A stretch of DNA of 38,903 nt. Origin: an uncultured Clostridia bacterium. GTDB lineage: Bacteria > Bacillota > Clostridia > TANB77 > CAG-508. The translations under genes and the position numbers were made by a program. The notes beneath the pieces were generated by a model that was not told the origin of the DNA, searched no databases, and saw only the letters and a program-made list of their open reading frames with translations. This document shows, piece by piece, positions 13,413 to 21,352 of the stretch. The DNA lies in contig CALXPW010000010.1 in the NCBI GenBank assembly GCA_944390365.1, forward strand, positions 1 through 38,903, given 5' to 3'. Numbering within the stretch: position 1 is the first letter of the stretch; each line of letters begins with the position of its first letter.

Positions 13413-13817
13413 ATGATAAAGGAAATCACGGAGGCTGACAAGATCATAGATGAAATGAACAATGCAACCGATGAACAAGTAGAAATGTTAGAAACAAAGG
13501 CCGAAAAGGTAACTAGCACGGTATCAGATATTAGTGTACAAGGTAGTCGAAAAACGCACTCTAGAGAAGATGTATATATCTTACTAGCTGAAATGCGAGC
13601 AATTAATAAAGAAGGTAAAGACAAGTTAGATAAGATTTATAATAGTATTCCATCTGAAAATAGAGACTTAAGAATTTATTTTGATAAAGTTTATTATCAT
13701 ATGTCTAATACTAATTTAGAGCTAAAATATGGTCTTACTAAAAGGCACATTAATAGAATTGTAAAAAAAGTAAGAAAAAAACACCAATGTCCCCCTAATG
13801 TCCCACCTATATACTAA
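13413..13817 (+). CDS. ArpU/RinA-like late transcription regulator
   Basis: The 134-residue protein has an acidic N-terminal half and a C-terminal sigma-like helix-turn-helix (LKYGLTKRHINRIVKKVRKK, ~102-121). A small sigma-region-4-like protein as the last early gene, just before the terminase genes, is the usual place of ArpU/RinA/DUF1492 activators that switch on late transcription. The next element downstream is the large ncRNA, so that RNA and the terminase genes would be its natural targets. The last residues (CPPNVPPIY) are unusual in being Pro-rich. Confidence 0.65.
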   Translation: MIKEITEADKIIDEMNNATDEQVEMLETKAEKVTSTVSDISVQGSRKTHSREDVYILLAEMRAINKEGKDKLDKIYNSIPSENRDLRIYFDKVYYHMSNTNLELKYGLTKRHINRIVKKVRKKHQCPPNVPPIY

Positions 13818-13819
13818 AA

Positions 13820-14502
13820 TATAGTAAGATAGAATAATTATAAGTTCTATCGCAGTCCTCTCAAGGACAGCCCCTTTTCTAGTAGTTGGCTACCTAATTG
13901 GTAGCTTACTGATTATAGAGTGCCATTGGACCTAAAGTAGTTGGATATATTGAAGAATCGGCCAAAGTTAAATGGGTATTCGGAGCCTACAGCTTTATAA
14001 TTAGTAAGGTGCTAATTAATAGCACTACACGGTATCAAATCCTTTATAATTGACACACTATCTTTATAGGTAGTGTACTAATTAAATATAAGACTGATTA
14101 ATTGTATAGGTGGCTTAGCTCCATATTAGTGAGAATGTCCCTAGCATTCCACCTATCTAGGAAAAATTAACAGCTATTTAGTTAGTACAGTACTTATAAA
14201 GTACAAAATAGCATTCTAAAATGAATGGACATCGCTTTGTAGGCGATGTACTGGTTATATAGTTAAAAGCTATGATTTATATCATAATGAGTATATATAG
14301 CTGGTACAGTGCCTATAAATGGTACAACAGGACCAGAAATGGTTTATACGATAACATATACTGTAACATCTTACTATGTAAGAACAAGACAACCGATGTT
14401 ATCAAAACAAAGCTCCATAGCGAGCCAATACATCTCTACCCAGAGTAGATGATGTCCTGATATTGGGAAGCCAATAATCGTTTAACCGCTTAGGCGGTTT
14501 TT
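13820..14502 (+). ncRNA. Large structured noncoding RNA candidate (~680 nt, ROOL/GOLLD-like or new class)
   Basis: The 708 bases between the late regulator and terminase hold no credible gene but a series of exact hairpins: 13828-13834/13845-13851, 13889-13894/13900-13905, 14009-14014/14020-14025, 14055-14062/14069-14076 (8 bp), 14106-14113/14149-14156 (8 bp around an inner stem), 14173-14179/14206-14212 with an inner GTACTT/AAGTAC, 14229-14235/14243-14249, 14271-14276/14281-14286, 14350-14357/14396-14403 with an inner TCTTAC/GTAAGA, and 14425-14430/14461-14466. It ends in an intrinsic terminator. Base composition is clearly less A-rich than the genes. Large ornate phage RNAs of similar length (ROOL, GOLLD) are known from Bacillota prophages; membership cannot be shown here. 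No strong promoter is seen, so a phage activator or processing may make its 5' end. Confidence 0.75.
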
Positions 14503-14503
14503 A
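14484..14503 (+). terminator. Intrinsic terminator ending the large ncRNA
   Basis: AACCGC and GCGGTT form a six-bp GC-rich stem with loop TTAG and a T tract. It lies 23 bases before the terminase small subunit gene, so it separates the ncRNA from late mRNA or attenuates transcription into the packaging genes. Confidence 0.8.
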
Positions 14504-14525
14504 TTATGGAGGAAGGTGATAATAC

Positions 14526-14969
14526 ATGGAGCTTAATAATCAACAAAGAAGGTTTTGCGAAGAATATGTAAAAAATGGACTAAATGGTAAACAAGCCTAT
14601 TTAAAGGCGTATAGTGAGACTTGTAACAGTGAAGATACAGCCACAGTAAATGCTAGTAGACTGCTAACCAATGCTAATGTATTATCATACATAAAAGAAC
14701 TGCAAGACGAACTTAGAAAAGCCAATATAATGAGTGCCATAGAACGTATGGAGTGGCTATCTGGAGTAGTGAAAGACATTAATAAGGAAGAAGTTTATAT
14801 AAAAACTAGCGATGGTGAAGATGTGTTAGCTGGTAGTAAGAATGCAGACCTTAACACTAAAATAAAAGCTATAGATACACTTAATAAGATGAGTGGCGAA
14901 TATAGAACTATATTAGATGGCTCAGTTAACCATGTTGTTAAATTGGAAGATGTGTTAAATGACAGCTAA
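14526..14969 (+). CDS. terS: Terminase small subunit
   Basis: This 147-residue protein recognises phage DNA for packaging. The start NNQQRRFCEEYVKNGLNGKQ is the hallmark of the Terminase_2 family helix-turn-helix (~3-60), and the middle (ASRLLTNANVLSYIKELQDE) forms the coiled oligomerisation part. The C-terminal ~40 residues should bind the large subunit, whose gene overlaps by 11 bases. GGAGGAAGGTGATA precedes the ATG. Confidence 0.9.
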   Translation: MELNNQQRRFCEEYVKNGLNGKQAYLKAYSETCNSEDTATVNASRLLTNANVLSYIKELQDELRKANIMSAIERMEWLSGVVKDINKEEVYIKTSDGEDVLAGSKNADLNTKIKAIDTLNKMSGEYRTILDGSVNHVVKLEDVLNDS

Positions 14970-16761
14970 TGAATTAATAGAAATAAGAAAGAAGAAATGG
15001 AAAGAAAAACATGATATCGAATATGATAAAAGTCTACGTGCTGGTATTGCTAACGAATTAGTAACAAATAAAGAATTATTATCAGAAGTTAGAAAGAACC
15101 CAGAAAAACTAATCGAATTAGTATTTATCGTAGTAGATAAAGAGCAAAAGACAATGCCTTTTTTCTTAAATGAGGTTCAAAAAGATTTTGTAGGAGTAAT
15201 TAATAAAGCTAAAGATGACTATAGTAAAAGTTTAATATCAGATATATCAATACTGGTATTAAAGGGTAGGCAACAAGGCTTTACGACATTTGTTACAGCT
15301 TATCAACTAGCTAATAGCATTTTAAATAGAAACTTTCAAGGGTTTACTTTAGCTGATAAAAGTGATAATGCAGAGGCGATATTTCAAAATAAAGCTAAAT
15401 TTCCGCATTCACAATTACCTTATCAATTAAAACCTACTGAAAAGTTTAACAACAGAAAACAATTACTGTTTGAAAAACTTAACTCATCATGGGCAGTTGA
15501 TACAGCTACTAAAGATGTTGGTCGTTCAAGAACGGTCAACTTTTTTCATGGGTCAGAGTGCGCGTTTTGGAAAGATGGAATACAGCCTATTCAAGCAGGT
15601 TTAGGAGAGGCATTTACAAAGAATTGTATAAAAATATATGAAAGTACAGCAAATGGATATAACGATTATAGAACTATGTGGAAAAGTGGTTCATATATAT
15701 GTTGTTTTTATGAATGGTGGAAAACTCCAGAATACCAAATACCATTTATAGATGAAACTTCTAAAAAAGAGTTTGAAAGCAAAATTGATACTGATACATC
15801 ATGGATATATAAACGTTTAAAATGGCTTAAGAAAGATAAAAAATTATCACTAGAGCAATTACATTGGTACTACGAAAAATACAATAAATACATAGATAAA
15901 CGCTTAATTAGACAAGAATATCCGTGTACTCCAGATGAAGCGTTCTTGTTATCAGGTGAAACAGTATTTGATACCGAAAAGTTAGAAGAAAGACTTACAA
16001 AGATACCTAAGCTATTGAAGGTAGGATATTTTACTTATAAATATGATGGATTAAAGATAAAAGATATCAAATGGGTAGAAGATAAAAACGGGTACATTAA
16101 AATTTATAAAGTACCAAACGTACCTAACCATACTTTGTATTGTATAGGCGGCGATACAGCCGGTGAGGGTAGCGATTACTTCACAGCTCATGTATTAGAT
16201 GCTAAAACAGGCGAGCAGGTCGCAGTTTTAAAAAGACAATTAGATGCAGACCTTTATACAAAACAAGTTTACTGTTTAGGTAAATATTATTCTACTAGAA
16301 ATATTCATGGTAGATATATAGATGCTTTAATTGCTATTGAAAGTAACTTTGACAGTTTTCCAATAAGAGAACTTCAAAGACTTGGCTATGACAGGCAGTA
16401 TGTTCGCAAAAGAATTGATGATAATACACAGCAAGCTCAAAAGAGCTATGGATTTAAAACAACGGTACTTACAAGACCGACAATTATATCTCATCTAATC
16501 GAAATAGTACGTGAAGAAACAGATACGATTAATGATAAAGATACGATAGAAGAATTATTAACAATTATTCACAATGAACAGGGGCGAATAGAAGCTCCAG
16601 AAGGTGGTCATGATGATCAAATGATGGGTTTAGCAATAGCACATGAAGCTAGGTCACAAGTGATGTTTACAAAAGATGTTATAGAACTCAATAATAGGTC
16701 GCCTTTTAGTGATATGTTTTCGTCTAAAAGCGATGTAGGAGAAAGGATAGAAGTCATATGA
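14959..16761 (+). CDS. terL: Terminase large subunit (packaging ATPase and nuclease)
   Basis: The 600-residue motor protein drives DNA into the capsid. The ATPase part has a Walker A variant LKGRQQGFTT (~101-110) and a Walker B-like region around NFFHGSECAFW. The C-terminal RNase-H-like nuclease shows D399 in GGDTAGEGSD, and D552/D553 in GGHDDQMMGLA. The order and length are standard. It lies between the small subunit and portal. The end overlaps the next small gene by four bases. Confidence 0.95.
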   Translation: MTANELIEIRKKKWKEKHDIEYDKSLRAGIANELVTNKELLSEVRKNPEKLIELVFIVVDKEQKTMPFFLNEVQKDFVGVINKAKDDYSKSLISDISILVLKGRQQGFTTFVTAYQLANSILNRNFQGFTLADKSDNAEAIFQNKAKFPHSQLPYQLKPTEKFNNRKQLLFEKLNSSWAVDTATKDVGRSRTVNFFHGSECAFWKDGIQPIQAGLGEAFTKNCIKIYESTANGYNDYRTMWKSGSYICCFYEWWKTPEYQIPFIDETSKKEFESKIDTDTSWIYKRLKWLKKDKKLSLEQLHWYYEKYNKYIDKRLIRQEYPCTPDEAFLLSGETVFDTEKLEERLTKIPKLLKVGYFTYKYDGLKIKDIKWVEDKNGYIKIYKVPNVPNHTLYCIGGDTAGEGSDYFTAHVLDAKTGEQVAVLKRQLDADLYTKQVYCLGKYYSTRNIHGRYIDALIAIESNFDSFPIRELQRLGYDRQYVRKRIDDNTQQAQKSYGFKTTVLTRPTIISHLIEIVREETDTINDKDTIEELLTIIHNEQGRIEAPEGGHDDQMMGLAIAHEARSQVMFTKDVIELNNRSPFSDMFSSKSDVGERIEVI

Positions 16762-16988
16762 TATTTATTCAAAATGCAGTTTGCTTCATACTTGGAGCAA
16801 TATGTTTATATGCAGGTACTAGAATAAGGCAAAAAGTGGATAACAACGAAAGTCTTAAAATTCCATCAATAAGTGAGACTATTGAAAAGAAAAAAGTAGA
16901 AAAAAGAGAACGTGATGAAAGAAACGAGACACAACAGATATTAGATAATATTAATAATTATCCGTATAACCAAAAAGAAATTAGGTGA
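16758..16988 (+). CDS. Small membrane protein between terminase and portal (76 aa)
   Basis: One hydrophobic helix (residues 2-22) is followed by a long polar, strongly charged tail (EKKKVEKRERDERNETQQ). It is translationally coupled to the terminase (ATGA overlap) and precedes the portal by four bases. No family is recognised; small genes at this place occur in many podovirus-like prophages. Confidence 0.6.
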   Translation: MIFIQNAVCFILGAICLYAGTRIRQKVDNNESLKIPSISETIEKKKVEKRERDERNETQQILDNINNYPYNQKEIR

Positions 16989-16992
16989 TTAG

Positions 16993-18675
16993 ATGACAGA
17001 AGAAGAAATCAAAACCACTCCAATATGGAATGATTACGAAAAAGCTAGACAATATTGTTCTATGATTAATATGTTTACTGACACTGATAGAAATTATCGC
17101 ATGACATATGGAAATCAGTGGGAAGGACTGCGTTCTGGAAATATAGAACCAGTTCAGTATAATATTATAGATACAATAGTTAGCTATAAAGTGTCTCAAA
17201 TCAATCAAAATCTATGGGCTTTAAACTTTAGCAGTGAAAATTTTGAAAGTAAACGATTTAGAAAGGCAGCAGAAAAGGTTTGTAAAATGCTTAATAAAAA
17301 AGCATCACAAGTATGGGAAAAAGATATGCTTGACTATAAAGTTACTGTTATGTCTGAAGATAGTGCTATCACATCAGAAGGACTTATTTATGCTACTTAT
17401 GATAAAGAACAGCAACAACCCAAAAATGAAATACTAAATAAAAATGATGTATTTTATGGAGATGAAAATAATCCAAATATCCAAGCACAGCCTTATATCT
17501 TGATTAGGCAAAGGCTTCCACTGTCAGATGTTCAAAAGTTAGTATCAGAAGACAAGGCTAAAAATATAGCAGTTGACCAAGATACATATGATCTAGCTGG
17601 AGATTCTGCAAAATTAGAAAAAGATGATAAAGTTACAGTTATTACTAAGATGTGGAAAGAAGATGGCAAAGTATGGTTTAGTAAATCAACCAGTACAGTT
17701 ATTATTAAAGAAAAAACCCCTTCTGGATTAAAACTTTATCCATTAGCACATATGCTTTGGAGAGAAAAGAAAGGCTCAGCACGCGGCGAGAGTGAAGTTA
17801 AATACTTAATACCTAACCAATTAGAAATTAATAAGACTTTAATGAGATATTTACTTTCAATTAAAAATATTTCATATCCACAAAAAGTTGTTAATGAAGA
17901 AGCTGTATCTAATCCAGAAGCTATTAATAGGATAGGCGCAACTATCAAGGTACATGGAGCCAATGCAACAGATGTTAGTAAAGTGGTATCTACTACTACA
18001 CCAGCCAGTGTTGGATATGATGTATATAAGTCTATTCAAGACCTTATTTCAATTACTAGAGACCTAAGAAGTGCTTCAGAAATGGCAACTGGTAACGTTA
18101 ATCCAGAAGATGCTAGTGGTAGAGCAATACTAGCAGTACAACAAGCCTCTACACAGCCACTTGGCAGACAAGCTATGGCTTTAAAGACTTGCATTGAAGA
18201 TTTAGGACGTATATGGATAGATATGTGGACAACTTATACTGATAACTTTTTAACTTTGGAAGAAGAAGTTACAGATGAACAAAGCGGAGAAAAATACATT
18301 CAGTTAAAAAAAGTTCCTAGGAGTGTACTAGATAAACTAAAAGCAACAGTTAAATTAGATGTAACACCAGTCTCTGCATTTGATAGGTATGCCAGAGAAT
18401 TAACATTAGAAAACTTGCTAAAGGCAGGTTATTTTAATGTGGAAAATTTAGGAGCATTTAAGCGGTATGTCGAATCATTGCCTGATAATTCATCAACCCC
18501 AAAACAAGATTTAGAAATGATTATTGATGATATGGAACAGGAACAACGTAAAATTGCCCAAATCAATGTTCAAGCTCAATTAATGCAACAAAGAGCTAGC
18601 CAATTCCTAGATGCTGGTCCAGAAGGACAAGCTGAACAATTAATAAAAGCTAGTCAAGTAGAAAGTGCAGTATAA
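16993..18675 (+). CDS. Portal protein
   Basis: The 560-residue protein would form the twelve-fold ring through which DNA enters and leaves the head. It has the N-terminal RNYRMTYGNQWEG and QYNIIDTIVSYKVSQI segments, a central wing region, the long stem-like QLEINKTLMRYLLSIKN, and the SGRAILAVQQASTQPLG motif typical of portals related to those of short-tailed phages. The tail ends in a Gln-rich helix (~505-545). It follows the terminase and precedes scaffold and coat. Its stop codon lies in the loop of a terminator hairpin. Confidence 0.92.
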   Translation: MTEEEIKTTPIWNDYEKARQYCSMINMFTDTDRNYRMTYGNQWEGLRSGNIEPVQYNIIDTIVSYKVSQINQNLWALNFSSENFESKRFRKAAEKVCKMLNKKASQVWEKDMLDYKVTVMSEDSAITSEGLIYATYDKEQQQPKNEILNKNDVFYGDENNPNIQAQPYILIRQRLPLSDVQKLVSEDKAKNIAVDQDTYDLAGDSAKLEKDDKVTVITKMWKEDGKVWFSKSTSTVIIKEKTPSGLKLYPLAHMLWREKKGSARGESEVKYLIPNQLEINKTLMRYLLSIKNISYPQKVVNEEAVSNPEAINRIGATIKVHGANATDVSKVVSTTTPASVGYDVYKSIQDLISITRDLRSASEMATGNVNPEDASGRAILAVQQASTQPLGRQAMALKTCIEDLGRIWIDMWTTYTDNFLTLEEEVTDEQSGEKYIQLKKVPRSVLDKLKATVKLDVTPVSAFDRYARELTLENLLKAGYFNVENLGAFKRYVESLPDNSSTPKQDLEMIIDDMEQEQRKIAQINVQAQLMQQRASQFLDAGPEGQAEQLIKASQVESAV

Positions 18676-18756
18676 GCACTTTTTTATTATGTCCAAGCCT
18701 GATGACATTAAAAGCTGAGTTCGTGAAGCAAACACGTGAAAAATAGAGGAGGAAAT
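18662..18756 (+). terminator. Attenuator-like terminator and structured leader before the scaffold gene
   Basis: AAAGTGC (18662-18668) pairs with GCACTTT (18676-18682) and runs into T's; the loop holds the portal stop codon. A leader of about 70 bases follows with ATGTC/GACAT (18689-18708 region) and CGTG/CACG stems, then GAGGAGG before the scaffold ATG. Partial termination would lower read-through into scaffold and coat, unless the leader marks a new start or a processing site. The same arrangement follows the coat gene. Confidence 0.6.
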
Positions 18757-19530
18757 ATGGAAAATGAAAACTCTGTAACAAATGTTACTGAAAACGTAGA
18801 GCAAACTACAGAACAAAACGTAGCTCAAAAAGAGGAGCAAAATGGCAGATTTTATACTAACGAAGAATTAGATAAAATGCTTGCCGAAAGATATAATCGA
18901 GGACGTAGAAAGGCTGAAAAAGAAAGCCGAAAGAAATACGGAAAACTTGAGAATATCTTAAAAAGCGGTTTAGAAGTAGATAATTTAGCCGATGCAGAAG
19001 AAAAGCTAGAAAAATTCTATACCGAACAAGGGGTAAAAATACCAAGTTATTCAGACTATGACGACGATGATATTAGAACTCTTGCCAATAAAGATGCTGA
19101 GGACATTATTTCTGAAGGAGAAATGGCAGTAGAAAGTGAATTGCGTAGATTAAGCGATTTAGGTAACGATAAAATGTCTAAACGTGAAAAAGCTATGTTT
19201 AATACACTTTATAAATCTCATAAAGAGACTAAAGAACGTCAAGAACTTGAAGAAATAGGTGTCGGTACGGATTTATTAGATAGTAAAGATTTTAAAGACT
19301 TTACTAAAAAATTAAATACAAATTTAACATTAAAGGAAAAATATGAATTTTATAAGCAAACTCACCCCACACCAAAAGTTGAACCGATTGGAAGTATGAC
19401 CAATACTGAAGCTGGAAACAGTTTCAAAGACAGTTATACACCTGAAGAAATCAGTAAACTTTCGCTTGAAGATTTAAGTGATGACAGAGTATGGGATGCA
19501 GTTCGAAATTCTATGACAAGGAAAGGATGA
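18757..19530 (+). CDS. Capsid scaffolding protein
   Basis: The 257-residue protein is very polar and almost all helical: acidic N-terminus with EQTTEQNVAQKEEQ, a basic stretch RYNRGRRKAEKESRKKYG, acidic DYDDDDIRTLANKD and a C-terminal helix SLEDLSDDRVWDAVRNSM. Such composition directly before the coat gene is typical of scaffolds that shape the procapsid and then leave. The start was set at the ATG seven bases after GAGGAGG, not at an upstream in-frame codon. Confidence 0.85.
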   Translation: MENENSVTNVTENVEQTTEQNVAQKEEQNGRFYTNEELDKMLAERYNRGRRKAEKESRKKYGKLENILKSGLEVDNLADAEEKLEKFYTEQGVKIPSYSDYDDDDIRTLANKDAEDIISEGEMAVESELRRLSDLGNDKMSKREKAMFNTLYKSHKETKERQELEEIGVGTDLLDSKDFKDFTKKLNTNLTLKEKYEFYKQTHPTPKVEPIGSMTNTEAGNSFKDSYTPEEISKLSLEDLSDDRVWDAVRNSMTRKG

Positions 19531-19536
19531 TGATGA

Positions 19537-20364
19537 ATGAATCCAGCTATGCAAACTGTATGGCATCAAGCCTACATTAGAGCATTGGAAACAATCACCT
19601 CTTTAAGAAACCACTGTGACTTTATCTTTGAAAGAGATAGCAAAAATGCAAAAGAAGTAAAAATTTTAAATGCTGTAAGACCAACTGTAAAAAAATATAC
19701 TCCAGGTACTCCAATTGAAAAGGAATATATTAGTGCAACTGACCAGACTTTAAAACTTGACCAATATGAATATTTCAATATCGCTATCGATGATATTCAT
19801 GCTGCTCAAAGTGTTCCAGGAGCAATGGAAGCTTCAGCCAAAGAAGGAGCATTAGCACTTTCTGAAAAAGGTGATGCTTATGTTGCGAGTTTAGTTAAAA
19901 CTGGAGTGGAAGATAGTACTATTGCTACTACAGGAGAAGCTAAAGCCGTAACTAAAACAAATGCTGTTGAAATGTTAGAAGATGGATTCGCTGTATTATA
20001 TGGTAATAACTGTAAAACTAACTTTAATTACCACGCAGAAGTATGTCCATCTTATTTTACTAAATTAAGACAAGGATTAACTGAGTTATTTACTTCTAAC
20101 GTTGAAATGGCAAAAGCTGGTTATGTTGGTAAGTATGGTAATGCACTTGTTTCAATTGAAAACTTATTACCTCAAAATGAAGAAAATACAGAGGTTTATA
20201 ACATTTTAAGAACTACAAAAGCTATTGCATTTGCTGAACAAATTGATAAAGTCGAGGCTTATAGACCACAAGATGCTTTCGAGGACGCATTAAAAGGTTT
20301 ATATGTCTTTGGTGCTAAAGTGGTTAGACCTAAAGAGATTGTTGTTATTAAAACAACTGTTTAA
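19537..20364 (+). CDS. Major capsid protein (HK97 fold)
   Basis: The 275-residue protein follows the scaffold gene and has the features of short-tailed phage coat proteins: an N-terminal arm, TPGTPIEKEYISATDQTLKL with extended-loop character, a helical spine LDQYEYFNIAIDDIHAAQS, and a P-domain-like ending in VEAYRPQDAFEDALKGLYVF. The regular, Ala-rich codons and lack of charge clusters fit a very abundant protein. A terminator hairpin follows the stop at once, which suggests level control. The fold is inferred from place and pattern. Confidence 0.9.
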   Translation: MNPAMQTVWHQAYIRALETITSLRNHCDFIFERDSKNAKEVKILNAVRPTVKKYTPGTPIEKEYISATDQTLKLDQYEYFNIAIDDIHAAQSVPGAMEASAKEGALALSEKGDAYVASLVKTGVEDSTIATTGEAKAVTKTNAVEMLEDGFAVLYGNNCKTNFNYHAEVCPSYFTKLRQGLTELFTSNVEMAKAGYVGKYGNALVSIENLLPQNEENTEVYNILRTTKAIAFAEQIDKVEAYRPQDAFEDALKGLYVFGAKVVRPKEIVVIKTTV

Positions 20365-20442
20365 GAGCTATGAAGCTCTTTTTATCGTGTAAGAGTATAG
20401 TCAGTGCAACTCTGACAACACGGCCATGAAGGAGGAATATCA
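20363..20442 (+). terminator. Terminator and structured leader after the coat gene
   Basis: AAGAGCT (20363-20369) and AGCTCTT (20374-20380) form a perfect seven-bp stem with a four-base loop and T tail, overlapping the coat stop codon. Then comes a second element: CGTGT (20386-20390) with ACACG (20418-20422) enclosing GTCAG (20400-20404) and CTGAC (20412-20416), before the GGAGG site of the next gene. A competing AGAGT/ACTCT pair is also possible. It probably reduces transcription after coat. Confidence 0.65.
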
Positions 20443-20790
20443 ATGAAAGAAAAATTAGAATTTTATACAGTAAAGCCAAACTTAAAACAAATATATGGAA
20501 GAAAAATTACTAAAGATTTAACTTTTGATGAATGGACTAAAGATAAAACAGTACATCAAATTTTAAAGGATTGTACTTTGACTACTATTATTAATAATGA
20601 GTATGAAGTAAACGGATTAAAAGTAAAAGAAGAATCAAAAACCGTAGTAACATATCCAGAAGGTTTTGTACTTATTTGGAATGAAAAAATCGGATACGTA
20701 ACACCTCAAGTACAAGTATGTACATTAGATGAAATTAGAAAAGAAGTAGATGAAATCGATGGAATTTATAAAGAAATAAAAGGTGAGTAA
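20443..20790 (+). CDS. Head-region structural protein of unknown role (115 aa)
   Basis: An alpha/beta protein reading KEKLEFYTVKPNLKQIYGRK and VTYPEGFVLIWNEKIGYVTP. Its place between coat and connector suggests a head-completion or decoration protein. No family is recognised. GGAGG precedes the ATG. Confidence 0.6.
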   Translation: MKEKLEFYTVKPNLKQIYGRKITKDLTFDEWTKDKTVHQILKDCTLTTIINNEYEVNGLKVKEESKTVVTYPEGFVLIWNEKIGYVTPQVQVCTLDEIRKEVDEIDGIYKEIKGE

Positions 20791-20791
20791 T

Positions 20792-21352
20792 ATGACTTTG
20801 GAAACATTAAAATCAGAAACTTTAAAATTATTACAAGAATATATGGATAATATGCCCGATATGACAGATGATGAAGATATTATAAATAATATGATACCAG
20901 CAATTAATAAGATATTATTTGAACTTGCTAGAGTAAAAAAAATAGATACCTATGTAAAAAGAGAGGTATCAGAAGGTGAAGAAATTGATTTAAAAACATT
21001 ACCTGATTTTTACCAGTTAAAATTAATCAAATTTAAACCTAAAGTAGTTACCTACGATGAACATTATTATGAAAAAGTAGGAAGTTACATTAATTTTAAT
21101 CAAGAAGGTACTGTTATGATTTATTATTATAAATATCCTACTATGATAACCGAAGATACAGAAGATGAATTCGAGTTAGAAATAGATCAAGATGCTTTAA
21201 ATATCGCTCCAACTGGTATAGCCGGTACCATTTTAATGACAGATATTTCAAATCAATACGGCTCAGTATTTCTTAATGAATATGAAAAAATGTTACAAAG
21301 ACTAGATAGTAGAAATTCTGATACGATGATTACTATTGAAGGTGGGTTTTAA
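20792..21352 (+). CDS. Head-tail connector / tail adaptor protein
   Basis: The 186-residue protein has an N-terminal helical part (ETLKLLQEYMDNMPDMTDDE), a central beta region (VTYDEHYYEKVGSYINF, YYYKYPTMI) and a C-terminal helix (NQYGSVFLNEYEKMLQRLDS). Small alpha-plus-beta proteins with this layout follow the coat gene in short-tailed phages and sit under the portal (gp4/gp11-like adaptor role). The start was set at the ATG after AAAGGTGAG. Assignment rests on order and fold pattern. Confidence 0.7.
   Translation: MTLETLKSETLKLLQEYMDNMPDMTDDEDIINNMIPAINKILFELARVKKIDTYVKREVSEGEEIDLKTLPDFYQLKLIKFKPKVVTYDEHYYEKVGSYINFNQEGTVMIYYYKYPTMITEDTEDEFELEIDQDALNIAPTGIAGTILMTDISNQYGSVFLNEYEKMLQRLDSRNSDTMITIEGGF

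Noticed and set aside
13818..14525. Group I or group II intron, or a pac/cos region, in place of an RNA gene
   Set aside because: No exon is interrupted, no maturase or catalytic core was recognised, and the region ends in a terminator. A packaging site within it cannot be excluded but would not explain the many stems.
18689..18740. CTGATGA (18699-18705) with a GAAA further on, like a hammerhead ribozyme
   Set aside because: The GTC before it leaves only five bases for stem I, and stems II and III cannot be formed in the required order.
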